Assembly (NCBI GenBank): GCA_004297985.1
Contig: SCRA01000019.1
Coordinates: 25,720-89,719 of the forward strand
DNA: 64,000 nt
Source of the DNA: a bacterium
GTDB lineage: Bacteria > Vulcanimicrobiota > Vulcanimicrobiia > Vulcanimicrobiales > SCRA01
Reading direction: 5' to 3'
Shown piece by piece: positions 24,330 to 32,454 of this stretch (position 1 is the stretch's first letter; the number at the start of each line of letters is the position of its first letter). The notes beneath the pieces were generated by a model. It did no database searches. It was not told the origin of the DNA and was given only the letters and a program-made list of their open reading frames with translations. The position numbers and the translations under genes are program-made.

Positions 24330-26678
24330 ATGAAGTCGCGCCTCTTCGCCGCTCTCGTCGCCATCCTGCTGCTCTTGTCGGTCGCGCCGGTGCAGGCCGC
24401 GCGGCCGTTGCTCGACCAGCATCAATGGGATCGCTACTTCGCGCTCTTCGCGCGCGACGACTACCAGCCGTGGCAGCCGGTCCAGGTGCGCCTGGACACG
24501 TACTCCGGCGCCCCCGTTGACCTTGCGCTCTATGCGGTCGATCCCGCCGATGCGCTCATCGCCAACGGTGCTACAGTCAAGGAGCGGGCGGTCGATCTCT
24601 CGCGCGCACAGGCGATCGCGCGCTGGCGTTTCACGCCGCCCGAGGGATATCGCTACACCTCCAATCAAGTGAGCGTACCGGCCAACGGACGCGAGGGCTT
24701 CTTCGTCCTGGAGGCGCGGCGCGGTGACGCGGCACAGCAAGTGTGGCTCAATGTCTCCTCGGCGGGGTTGGTGGCAAAGTCGGGGCCGGGCGGCCTCTTC
24801 GTCTACGCCGCCGATCTGCGCAGCGGTCAGCCTCTGCCGCATCTGCGCTTGACGTTCGTGGCCGACGGCCGCTTCGATACGCACTACACCGATCTCAACG
24901 GCATGTATCGCTGGACGGGGCGCTCGCATCCCATCTTCGTGCTTGGCGCGTGGGGAAAGAGCCAGCCGTTTCTCTCGCTGCTGTCGCAGGCGCCCGATCC
25001 TCACGCCGTGCTTGCCGTGCGCTTGGAGCGAGACACGGCGCGTCCTGGGGAGACGGTGCGCGTCGCCGGTTTCGCGCGCGCGCGCAAAGGCGAGAATCTG
25101 CTGCCGGCGAGCGGCGAGGTGCAGCTACGACTCGTGGGCTCTGCGCACGCCACGGCCGCCGCTCATGCGGCGCTCGACGCCAATGGCGCCTTCGCCACCG
25201 AGCTGACGCTGCCGCGCCCGATGCCCTCGGGCGAATACGCCGTGCTTGCCTCCGCTGCCGGAGCCTCGGGGAGCGCGCCGTTGCACGTGATGCCGGAGAG
25301 CGACGGCGTCACGATCGCCATCGACGCGCCCGATGCTCCCGCGCCGGCGGCACCCGTTCCGATCTCGCTGAACGTACAACGCTACGGCCGTGACGCGGCG
25401 AACGCGGTCGTCAAGGTAGACGTCGTGCGCGTTCCGCATGCGATGGCACCTGGCTTCCAAGGAAATCTCGACGACCTCTGGGGTGCCGCGACCGTTTTCA
25501 ATCGGACGTTGCGCACCGACGGCCATGGGCGGGCCGACTTCACGCTCGAACCGCCTACGGACGGCCTCCCTTCCACGTACGTAGTACGCACCCACGCCGG
25601 TAACGCCTCGGCGGAGTCGCTCGTTGTCGCCTCCGGCCCCGCTGCGCTGGAGATCGTGCCGGAGCGGGCGCGGGTGGCCGCCGGCTCCCCAATTCGCCTC
25701 CAGATCCGCGGTTATCTCGTCTCCGACGGTGCGCCCACGGCGGGGCGCGACGTGCGCGTGGCGCTCTCGCACGGCGTCTCCGCGCAGCAGCAGACCGTGC
25801 GCCTCGACCGCAACGGTGAGGCGATGCTGACCTTCACCAGCCCCTATCTCGGCGGGAACCTCGTCGTGGCCAAGGACGGGAGCGCGACCGACGCGGTGGG
25901 CGTGATCAGCGCTCCGCAGGACCTGGCTCTCTCGCCGGCGGCCGCCTCTTCATCGGAGATCGCGGTGCACGCCTTGCGCGAAGGCGAGACGATGCACGTC
26001 GATGCGGCGCTGGACGGCGCCGTCGGCTCTGCGCTCCTTACCTTGCAGACGGGGCGCGTACTCGATGCGCAGTCGGCCGGCGTGCACGGCGGGCGGGCCG
26101 AGGCGAAGCTTTCCCTGAAGGGCGTGACGGACAACGCGGCGATCGGCTTCTGCTTCGTGAAGGACGGAGCGCTGGTCTGGCGCGATGTGGCTTCGCCGAG
26201 CGCGGGGCGTCTCCAAGTGCACGTCGATCCCACGCGGGTGCTTGCCCCAGGTGCGATGACCGAGCTCCACATCCACGTGGGCGCGAATGATCCAGCTACC
26301 GCCGTGGTGCGCATCGCGGACGAGGTGGCCTCGCCAGGGTCGAGCTTTGGCGATGCGGTAGCCCTGCTCACCTCGTCGGCCATGACGACGCAGGACTCGG
26401 CGCCGGAGGATGCCGTCTGGCACGCCTGGGTGACGCCGGCCGGCTCCAACGTAGGCGATCTGTTCGCGCTGCAGCGTACGCAGATCGCTACGCGGCGCGA
26501 GGCGATGCAGCCTGCTCCCGTACGCGTCTATGCCTGGAACATCGTGCGGGGCGGCAACGGTGCCGTTACGGCGCTGGTCGAGGCCCCGAAGGCGCGGGGC
26601 CGCTACGCGCTCTCCGTATTGGTGATCTCCGCCGACGGCCGCGTCGGCGCCGCTGCCTCGAATATCGAGGTCCAGTGA
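24330..26678 (+). CDS. Secreted alpha-2-macroglobulin-like (MG2 domain) protein, short form
   Basis: A 782-residue secreted protein. Signal peptide MKSRLFAALVAILLLLSVAP is followed by repeated beta-sandwich domains. The segment GPGGLFVYAADLRSGQPLPH then DTARPGETVRVAGFARARKG corresponds to the MG2 (A2M_N) region, and the C-terminus PKARGRYALSVLVISADG resembles the A2M family domain. No thioester motif (CxEQ) and no complement-like helical domain is present; full bacterial alpha-2-macroglobulins have about 1600 residues. It may be a periplasmic adhesion or protease-related scaffold. The stop overlaps the polA start by 4 nt. I am fairly sure of the family, not of the function. Confidence 0.7.
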   Translation: MKSRLFAALVAILLLLSVAPVQAARPLLDQHQWDRYFALFARDDYQPWQPVQVRLDTYSGAPVDLALYAVDPADALIANGATVKERAVDLSRAQAIARWRFTPPEGYRYTSNQVSVPANGREGFFVLEARRGDAAQQVWLNVSSAGLVAKSGPGGLFVYAADLRSGQPLPHLRLTFVADGRFDTHYTDLNGMYRWTGRSHPIFVLGAWGKSQPFLSLLSQAPDPHAVLAVRLERDTARPGETVRVAGFARARKGENLLPASGEVQLRLVGSAHATAAAHAALDANGAFATELTLPRPMPSGEYAVLASAAGASGSAPLHVMPESDGVTIAIDAPDAPAPAAPVPISLNVQRYGRDAANAVVKVDVVRVPHAMAPGFQGNLDDLWGAATVFNRTLRTDGHGRADFTLEPPTDGLPSTYVVRTHAGNASAESLVVASGPAALEIVPERARVAAGSPIRLQIRGYLVSDGAPTAGRDVRVALSHGVSAQQQTVRLDRNGEAMLTFTSPYLGGNLVVAKDGSATDAVGVISAPQDLALSPAAASSSEIAVHALREGETMHVDAALDGAVGSALLTLQTGRVLDAQSAGVHGGRAEAKLSLKGVTDNAAIGFCFVKDGALVWRDVASPSAGRLQVHVDPTRVLAPGAMTELHIHVGANDPATAVVRIADEVASPGSSFGDAVALLTSSAMTTQDSAPEDAVWHAWVTPAGSNVGDLFALQRTQIATRREAMQPAPVRVYAWNIVRGGNGAVTALVEAPKARGRYALSVLVISADGRVGAAASNIEVQ

Positions 26679-29347
26679 CGGAGGCAAGTCTCTTCGATCA
26701 GCGGCGCGATCCGGCCGGGCGGCTGATGCTGCTCGACGTCTACGGCTTGGTCTACCGCGCCTTCTTCGCGCTTCCGCCCTTGACAACGACCAAGGGCGTG
26801 TCGATCAACGCCGTCTACGGCTTTACGATGATGCTGCGCAAGCTGATCGCCGAGGAGCGGCCCACTCACCTCATTGCCTGCTTCGACAAAGGCCTGCCGC
26901 GCGAACGCGTCGAGATGTTCAAGGAGTACAAGGCACAGCGTCAGGAGACGCCGGACGATCTGCGCTCGCAGTTCCCGTTGGTCCGCCGCGTACTGGAGGC
27001 CTACGATATCCCGGTAGCCGAGTACGAGGGCAAAGAAGCAGACGACGTTATCGCGACCATTGCGCGCCAGGCGGAGGAAGACAACTTCCAGACGCTCGTG
27101 ATCACGGGCGATATGGACCTGTTGCAGATCGTCGACGAGCGCACGACGGTGCTGGCGACGCGACGCGGGATCAGCGATCTCGGGCGCTACGATCCCGCGG
27201 CGGTGCGCGAGCGCTACGGGCTGGAGCCGGCGCAGTTGGTGGACTACCGTGGGCTCAAAGGCGACCCCTCGGACAACCTCCCCGGCATCCCCGGCGTGGG
27301 GGAGAAGACGGCCGTCAAGCTGATTCGAGCGGCGCGCACGTTGGATAATCTGCTGGCCCATCCGGAGCTGGCCGGCAGCGAGAAGCTGGCCAACCTGGTG
27401 CGCACGCATGCGGAGCAGGCGCGCACCTGTCGCGACGTCTCGCGCGTCGATCGCGACGTTCCCGTCGCGCGCACGTGGGAGCAGGCGCGCTACGTGGCCC
27501 CGAGCGACGAGCGCCTCTATCCGGTCTTCTCGGAGCTCGAGTTCAAGACGCTGCTCGCCAAGCTCCAGGTTCCCGCGCAGGCGGAGGAGCTGCCGCAGGC
27601 CGCCACGCTGACGGGGAACTATCGCTCGTACGTGGCCGCCGTCGACCCGCCGGACCTGGCGCGCTTGGCGGCGCTGGTGGCGGGGCTGCGCGGCGGCGAG
27701 CCCGTCGCCGTCTACCTCGATGCCGCCGGCGAACAGCTCGGCCTCTGCGGGCACGCCGGGGAGGGGATCTCGCTGAGTTTGGCGGCGGCGCTCGCCGAGC
27801 CGGTGCGCCCACCCTTCACGCAACTGTGGGCCGATGCGCAGCCGAAGCTGATCCACGACGCCAAACCGCTGCTGCGCCGTCTCTACGCAGCCGGCATCGA
27901 GCCTGCGGGTTTGCGCGACGATACCATGGTGGCGGCGCACCTGCTCAATCCCTCGCGCACCTACGCAGGCCTCGAGGACGCCGTGCGGGAGCACCTCGAC
28001 CTCGGTCTGCCTTGGGAGCCTGCCGCCCGCGCCGATGCCATCCTGCGCCTGACCTCTGCCGTGCGCGCCGCCTTGCAGGAGCGCGAGCAGCTGCGCGTCT
28101 ACGAAGACGTAGAGGTACCGCTGGTACCGATCCTCGCGCGCATGGAGGAGGAGGGCATCGCGCTCGATGCCGGTGCGCTGCGCGAGATGAGCGGCGGCAT
28201 CGCCGAGCGCGCGGCGCAGCTGGAACGCGAGGTCATCGCGCTGGCCGGCCACGAGTTCAATCTAGCCTCGCCGCAGCAGTTGGGCAAAGTGCTCTTCGAA
28301 GATCTCCATCTTCCGGGCGGCAAGCGCACGAAGACGGGCTGGGGAACCGGCGCCGACGTCTTACAGAGCCTCGCCCGCGACTTTTCCATCTGCGCGCTGG
28401 TGCTGGAGTGGCGAGAGCTCACGAAGCTGCAGTCCACCTACGTCGACGTGCTGCCGACGATGGCGGATGCGCGCGGACGCCTCCACACGCAGTGGCATCA
28501 GACGGCCACGGCCACCGGACGACTCTCGTCGACCAATCCCAACTTGCAGAACATCCCCGTGCGCACGGAGCTGGGGCGGCGCGTGCGCCGCGCCTTCGTG
28601 GCCTCGGGGCCGGGGCGCGTGCTGCTGGCCGCCGACTACTCGCAGATCGAGCTGCGCCTGATGGCCCACCTCTCCGGCGACGCCTCGATGCGCGCAGCGT
28701 TCCACGAGGGGCAGGACATCCACGATTTCACCGCGCGGCGCATCTTCGACGTGGCGGAGGGTGCGGCGGTATCGCCGGAGCAGCGGCGCATGGCCAAGGC
28801 CGTGAACTTCGGCCTGCTCTACGGCATGAGCGACTTCGGCCTGGCCCAGCGCTTGGAGATCGATCGCAGCTCCGCGCATGAGATCTCGCGGGCCTACTTC
28901 GCGCGCTTTCCCAGCGTGCACGCCTTTCTCGACGGCATCATCGCGCAGGGACGCGAGCGCGGCTACGTCTCCACGATTCTCGGGCGGCGCCGCTACTTGC
29001 CCGATCTGCGCGCCAAGAACTTCGCCGTGCGCGGCGCGGCGGAACGCGAGGCGGTCAACGCGCCCGTCCAGGGGAGCGCCGCCGATCTCGTCAAGCTGGC
29101 GATGGTGCGCGTCGATCGCGCGCTACGCGCCGAAGGCCTCGATGCGACGATGCTGCTGCAGATCCACGACGAGCTGCTCTTCGACGTAGCGGAGCGCGAT
29201 CTCGACCGCACGATCGCGCTGGTGCGCCGCGAGATGACAGGGGCGCTCGAGCTCAGCGTGCCTTTGGAGGTTTCGATCAAGGTCGGGCCGACGTGGTACG
29301 ACGTCGAGATGGTGGAGAACTCGGCACCCGTCGAGGAGGCGTTGTGA
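26675..29347 (+). CDS. polA: DNA polymerase I
   Basis: An 890-residue family A polymerase. Residues 1-300 form the 5' nuclease (LLDVYGLVYRAFFALPP, KEADDVIATIARQ, ITGDMDLLQIV, GDPSDNLPGIPGVGEKTA). The middle region (about 320-500) keeps the 3' exonuclease fold but lacks the DxE pair (VYLDAAGEQ), so proofreading is probably lost. The polymerase has motif A DYSQIELR near 654, motif B RRMAKAVNFGLLYG near 709 and motif C QIHDELLFD near 830. It fills gaps in replication and repair. GTG 26675 overlaps the preceding stop; the next gene overlaps its end by 4 nt. Confidence 0.96.
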   Translation: MTEASLFDQRRDPAGRLMLLDVYGLVYRAFFALPPLTTTKGVSINAVYGFTMMLRKLIAEERPTHLIACFDKGLPRERVEMFKEYKAQRQETPDDLRSQFPLVRRVLEAYDIPVAEYEGKEADDVIATIARQAEEDNFQTLVITGDMDLLQIVDERTTVLATRRGISDLGRYDPAAVRERYGLEPAQLVDYRGLKGDPSDNLPGIPGVGEKTAVKLIRAARTLDNLLAHPELAGSEKLANLVRTHAEQARTCRDVSRVDRDVPVARTWEQARYVAPSDERLYPVFSELEFKTLLAKLQVPAQAEELPQAATLTGNYRSYVAAVDPPDLARLAALVAGLRGGEPVAVYLDAAGEQLGLCGHAGEGISLSLAAALAEPVRPPFTQLWADAQPKLIHDAKPLLRRLYAAGIEPAGLRDDTMVAAHLLNPSRTYAGLEDAVREHLDLGLPWEPAARADAILRLTSAVRAALQEREQLRVYEDVEVPLVPILARMEEEGIALDAGALREMSGGIAERAAQLEREVIALAGHEFNLASPQQLGKVLFEDLHLPGGKRTKTGWGTGADVLQSLARDFSICALVLEWRELTKLQSTYVDVLPTMADARGRLHTQWHQTATATGRLSSTNPNLQNIPVRTELGRRVRRAFVASGPGRVLLAADYSQIELRLMAHLSGDASMRAAFHEGQDIHDFTARRIFDVAEGAAVSPEQRRMAKAVNFGLLYGMSDFGLAQRLEIDRSSAHEISRAYFARFPSVHAFLDGIIAQGRERGYVSTILGRRRYLPDLRAKNFAVRGAAEREAVNAPVQGSAADLVKLAMVRVDRALRAEGLDATMLLQIHDELLFDVAERDLDRTIALVRREMTGALELSVPLEVSIKVGPTWYDVEMVENSAPVEEAL

Positions 29348-29826
29348 TCGCCGCCTCCCTGTTGCTCTCGGCGGCGTTTGCGTTCACGATGCCCACGCCC
29401 GTGTCGAGCGCCACGCCGGCACCGGCGGTTCAGCACCTGCCCACCGTGACGTTGCGCGCCCCGCATGCCGCTCTCAGTGTGCAGGTGGCGCGAACGCGTG
29501 AGCAGCGCGAGCGCGGCTTGATGAACGTGACGGCGCTAGCGCCCCACGCCGGGATGCTCTTCGTCTTCCCCGCCGAGGGCCGCTTGTCGTTCTGGATGAA
29601 GGACACGCTCATCGATCTCGACATGGTCTGGCTGCGCGAGGATGGAACCGTCAGCTCCGTGGCGGCGCACGTGCCGCATAGCGAGCGCACCACGCCGGAC
29701 GATCGTGTCGCCACCCGCGAGGGCGACGGTGCCTACGTGCTCGAGCTGCCCGCCGGCGAAGCGCACGACGACGGTTTAGTGGAGGGGGCGCGCGCCAGCG
29801 GCCTTCCGCCGCCCTCAAGGGAGTAG
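29344..29826 (+). CDS. Secreted DUF192 family protein
   Basis: A 160-residue protein: signal peptide (VIAASLLLSAAFAFTMP), then a DUF192 domain from about residue 45 with VARTREQRERGLMNV, MLFVFPAEGRLSFWMKDTLI and the closing VLELPAGEA. DUF192 proteins are compact, often periplasmic, and of unknown function. GTG 29344 overlaps the polA stop by 4 nt and restores a credible signal peptide. It is convergent with an acetyltransferase gene. Confidence 0.85.
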   Translation: MIAASLLLSAAFAFTMPTPVSSATPAPAVQHLPTVTLRAPHAALSVQVARTREQRERGLMNVTALAPHAGMLFVFPAEGRLSFWMKDTLIDLDMVWLREDGTVSSVAAHVPHSERTTPDDRVATREGDGAYVLELPAGEAHDDGLVEGARASGLPPPSRE

Positions 29827-29852
29827 CATCGGCGGAGCCGCCTGACGCGCTC

Positions 29853-30350
29853 TCAGAGCAATCGCTTGACCAGAGCGATGTGGTCCGTGTCGTAGCCTAA
29901 TCGTTCGTAGAGCGCGCGCGCACGGACGTTGCGCTCGTTGACGTTGAGCGAGAGGTAGCGGTCGCCGCGGGCTCGAGCCCACGCTTCGGCTTCGGCCATG
30001 AGGGCGGAGCCGACACCCGCCGCCTCGACGCTGACGGCAATCTCGGAGACATGCGCGTGCGGCTCGCCGGTGAAGAAATCGGTATGGACTACGACCCACA
30101 CGAAGCCGATGGGCTCGTCGGCGCCGTTGCCCCTCGCGCGCTCGGCGATGAACAGTGCTTGCGACTGATCGTCGAGCGTAGCGAACGCGTCCTCCAGTTG
30201 CCGTCGCGTTCCGTCGGCGACTTCGTGCTCGGAACGCCACAGCGGCCGCGTCTCCGCGAAGCGCGCGGCGAGAGACGTGACGAACGCGCGATCGTGGACA
30301 GTCGCTCGGCGGAGGTGGACGGCCGGCGAGTCCGGTTTCCGAATCGTCAT
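29853..30350 (-). CDS. GNAT family N-acetyltransferase
   Basis: A 165-residue GNAT enzyme with VSEIAVSVEAAGVGSALMAE (acetyl-CoA pyrophosphate loop with AAGVG) and NERNVRARALYERLGYD (motif B). ATG 30350 follows AGAGGA; longer upstream frame lacks similarity. It diverges from mutM across 52 bp. Substrate unknown; unrelated in detail to the acetyltransferase at 22386-22889. Confidence 0.87.
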   Translation of the reverse strand: MTIRKPDSPAVHLRRATVHDRAFVTSLAARFAETRPLWRSEHEVADGTRRQLEDAFATLDDQSQALFIAERARGNGADEPIGFVWVVVHTDFFTGEPHAHVSEIAVSVEAAGVGSALMAEAEAWARARGDRYLSLNVNERNVRARALYERLGYDTDHIALVKRLL

Positions 30351-30402
30351 ATTCCTCTGTTTCGACACGGGGAGAGGCGCTCCGTCGCTAGAAAGCGCAG
30401 GA

Positions 30403-31209
30403 GTGCCCGAGCTCCCCGAAGTCGAGACCATCGTACGCGGTCTCGCAAAGACCGTCACCGGACAGCGCATCGCCGAGGTGCGCATCGAGACGCCGAGAAG
30501 CGTCGTCAACGATCTCCCAGGCGACTTCACGGAGTTGCTGTGCGGCGAGACGATTGCGGGCGTGACGCGGCGCGCCAAGTTCATCGTCCTCTCGCTGGCC
30601 TCCGGGTGCACGTTGACGGTCCACCTGCGCATGACGGGGCGGCTGATCGTCGAGCGGGCTCCGGCGGAGGACCCATATGCGCGCGTGCGCCTGCGCTTCC
30701 AGAACGGCGGCTGGCTGCGCTTCTCCGATATGCGTAAGTTCGGGCGGATGCGCCTGACGACCGACGGCCTGTGGGCTGCCGGGCTGGGGGACGAGCCCCT
30801 GGACCCCGCCTTCACCCCCCGGCGCCTCGCCGGCCTGCTCGCCGGACGCCGTGGGCCGATCAAGAGCCTCCTCCTCGACCAGCATGTGATAGCGGGGGTA
30901 GGCAACATCTATGCCTGCGAGGCCCTCTTCCAAGCGGGCATCCACCCGGCGAGGCGGGCCGATAGTCTCTCCAAAGCCAGGGTGGAGCGCCTCCATCGGG
31001 CCCTGATCCGGGTTCTAGAGCATGCCATCGCCATGCGTGGAACCAGCGTCGAGCACTACGTCGACGCGGAGGGACTGGAAGGAGGCTTCCAGAACAACCT
31101 CGCCGTCTATGGCAGGGAGGGCCTTTCGTGCCTTCGTTGCCATGCGCCCGTAAAACGGGTCACCATCGGCCAACGGGGCACGTTTTACTGCCCGCGCTGC
31201 CAGCGGTAG
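30403..31209 (+). CDS. mutM: Formamidopyrimidine-DNA glycosylase (Fpg/MutM)
   Basis: A 268-residue base-excision enzyme that removes 8-oxoguanine and ring-opened purines. After the initiator, PELPEVETIVRGL supplies the catalytic N-terminal proline and Glu. LTVHLRMTGRL contains the beta-turn with the essential lysine region; GVGNIYACEALF is the helix-two-turn-helix, and the C-terminus is the zinc finger CLRCHAPVKRVTIGQ ... CPRC. GTG 30403 is required to expose the proline. All family landmarks are present. Confidence 0.95.
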   Translation: MPELPEVETIVRGLAKTVTGQRIAEVRIETPRSVVNDLPGDFTELLCGETIAGVTRRAKFIVLSLASGCTLTVHLRMTGRLIVERAPAEDPYARVRLRFQNGGWLRFSDMRKFGRMRLTTDGLWAAGLGDEPLDPAFTPRRLAGLLAGRRGPIKSLLLDQHVIAGVGNIYACEALFQAGIHPARRADSLSKARVERLHRALIRVLEHAIAMRGTSVEHYVDAEGLEGGFQNNLAVYGREGLSCLRCHAPVKRVTIGQRGTFYCPRCQR

Positions 31210-31247
31210 GCAAATACAAAAGTGAAGGATTAGGTTACATCACCATT

Positions 31248-32405
31248 TTGACAGAGACGCATCCAAACGTCGCGCAGACGGAGGAAGAAGACCAGTTCGC
31301 GCTCGAGCAGCGCCTCTACGAAGAGAGTCTCAAGGTCCTCGACGAGGGCCAGGTGCTGACCGGCACCATCGTCGCCAAGTATCAGGATGAGCTCCTGGTC
31401 GACATCGGCGGCAAGTCGGAGGGCATCCTCCCGTTCCGCGAGCTCTCGCTCGCGATCGACGCCAAGTCGCTCAAGGTCACCGATACCCTCGAAGTGATGA
31501 TTCACCGCGTCGACGACGACGGTGATCTCTATCTCTCCGAGCGGCGTGCGCGTGCCCTCAAGACGTGGGAGAAGGTCATCGCCGCCCACGAGAACGATGA
31601 AGTCATCGAGGCCACGGCTACGCAGGTCGTCAAGGGCGGCGTGCTCGTCGACCTCGGCATGCGAGGCTTCGTTCCCGCTTCGCAGATCCGTCGTCAGCCG
31701 GTTGGCAATCTCGAGGAGCTGGTCGGCAGGAAGCTGCGCCTGAAGGTCATCGACCTGGATCACAAGCGCCACCGCGTGGTGCTCTCGCAGCGCCTCGTGC
31801 TCGAGGAAGAGCTCAACCAGAAGAAGCAGGAGCTTCTCGGCACACTGGCTGTGGGTCAGATCCGCGAGGGCACGGTGGTTCGGCTGGCGGAGTTCGGCGC
31901 ATTCGTCGATCTCGGCGGCGTCGACGGTCTCATCCACAACTCCGAGCTCTCGTACGCGCGCATCAAGCATCCGTCCGAAGTGGTCAAGGTCGGCGAAGTG
32001 GTCAACGTCGAGATCATGAAGTTCGACCCCGAGGCCAAGAAGGTGAGTCTCTCGCTCAAGCACTCGCTGCCCGACCCGTGGGTCGAGCATGCCGCGGACT
32101 TGGTCGAGAACTACGTCCATAAGGCGCAGGTCGTCAAAGTCACGCCGAATTACTTGCTCGTCGAAGTCTTCCCCGGCATCCTTGCCATGGTGCCCAAGGG
32201 CGAGTTCGACCCGAACAAGCAGTACCAGAGCGCCGAGGAAGTCGACGTCAAGCTCGTGACGGTCAACCAGTCCACGCGCCGCATCACCGGCTCGCTGCGC
32301 GTGACCGGTGTGGAGGACTTTACCGAGTACTACCACTCCGAGGGCGAGCACGGCACGACCATCGGTGATCTGCTGGGCGAGGACCCCTTCACCGCCGAAC
32401 CCTAG
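31248..32405 (+). CDS. rpsA: 30S ribosomal protein S1-like, four S1 domains
   Basis: About 385 residues with an acidic N-terminus and four OB-fold S1 repeats: about 34-100 ([20 protein letters not shown]), 118-185 ([20 protein letters not shown]), 208-275 ([20 protein letters not shown]) and a divergent fourth at 290-365. The third repeat is the most canonical RNA-binding unit. Short S1 proteins of this type occur in many phyla and bind mRNA on the 30S subunit. The start is uncertain: TTG 31248 is the only usable start in frame after mutM, and AAGGA lies 18 nt upstream, too far for a normal Shine-Dalgarno. A strong hairpin follows. Confidence 0.85.
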   Translation: MTETHPNVAQTEEEDQFALEQRLYEESLKVLDEGQVLTGTIVAKYQDELLVDIGGKSEGILPFRELSLAIDAKSLKVTDTLEVMIHRVDDDGDLYLSERRARALKTWEKVIAAHENDEVIEATATQVVKGGVLVDLGMRGFVPASQIRRQPVGNLEELVGRKLRLKVIDLDHKRHRVVLSQRLVLEEELNQKKQELLGTLAVGQIREGTVVRLAEFGAFVDLGGVDGLIHNSELSYARIKHPSEVVKVGEVVNVEIMKFDPEAKKVSLSLKHSLPDPWVEHAADLVENYVHKAQVVKVTPNYLLVEVFPGILAMVPKGEFDPNKQYQSAEEVDVKLVTVNQSTRRITGSLRVTGVEDFTEYYHSEGEHGTTIGDLLGEDPFTAEP

Positions 32406-32424
32406 GTCGCATCTGAGATCGCAA

Positions 32425-32454
32425 CGAAGCGGCGCCCATGAGGACGCCGCTTCG
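32425..32454 (+). terminator. Hairpin terminator after the S1 gene, overlapping the next start codon
   Basis: A perfect 10-bp stem (CGAAGCGGCG / CGCCGCTTCG) with a 10-nt loop is followed by CGTTTTCGTTCT. It has the form of an intrinsic terminator 20 nt after the S1 stop. The ATG of the next gene (32438-32440) is inside the loop, so the element could also control that gene's translation. Confidence 0.65.

Noticed and set aside
31248..31253. TTGACA as a -35 promoter element
   Set aside because: It is formed by the TTG start codon and next codon of the S1 gene and has no -10 at the right distance.
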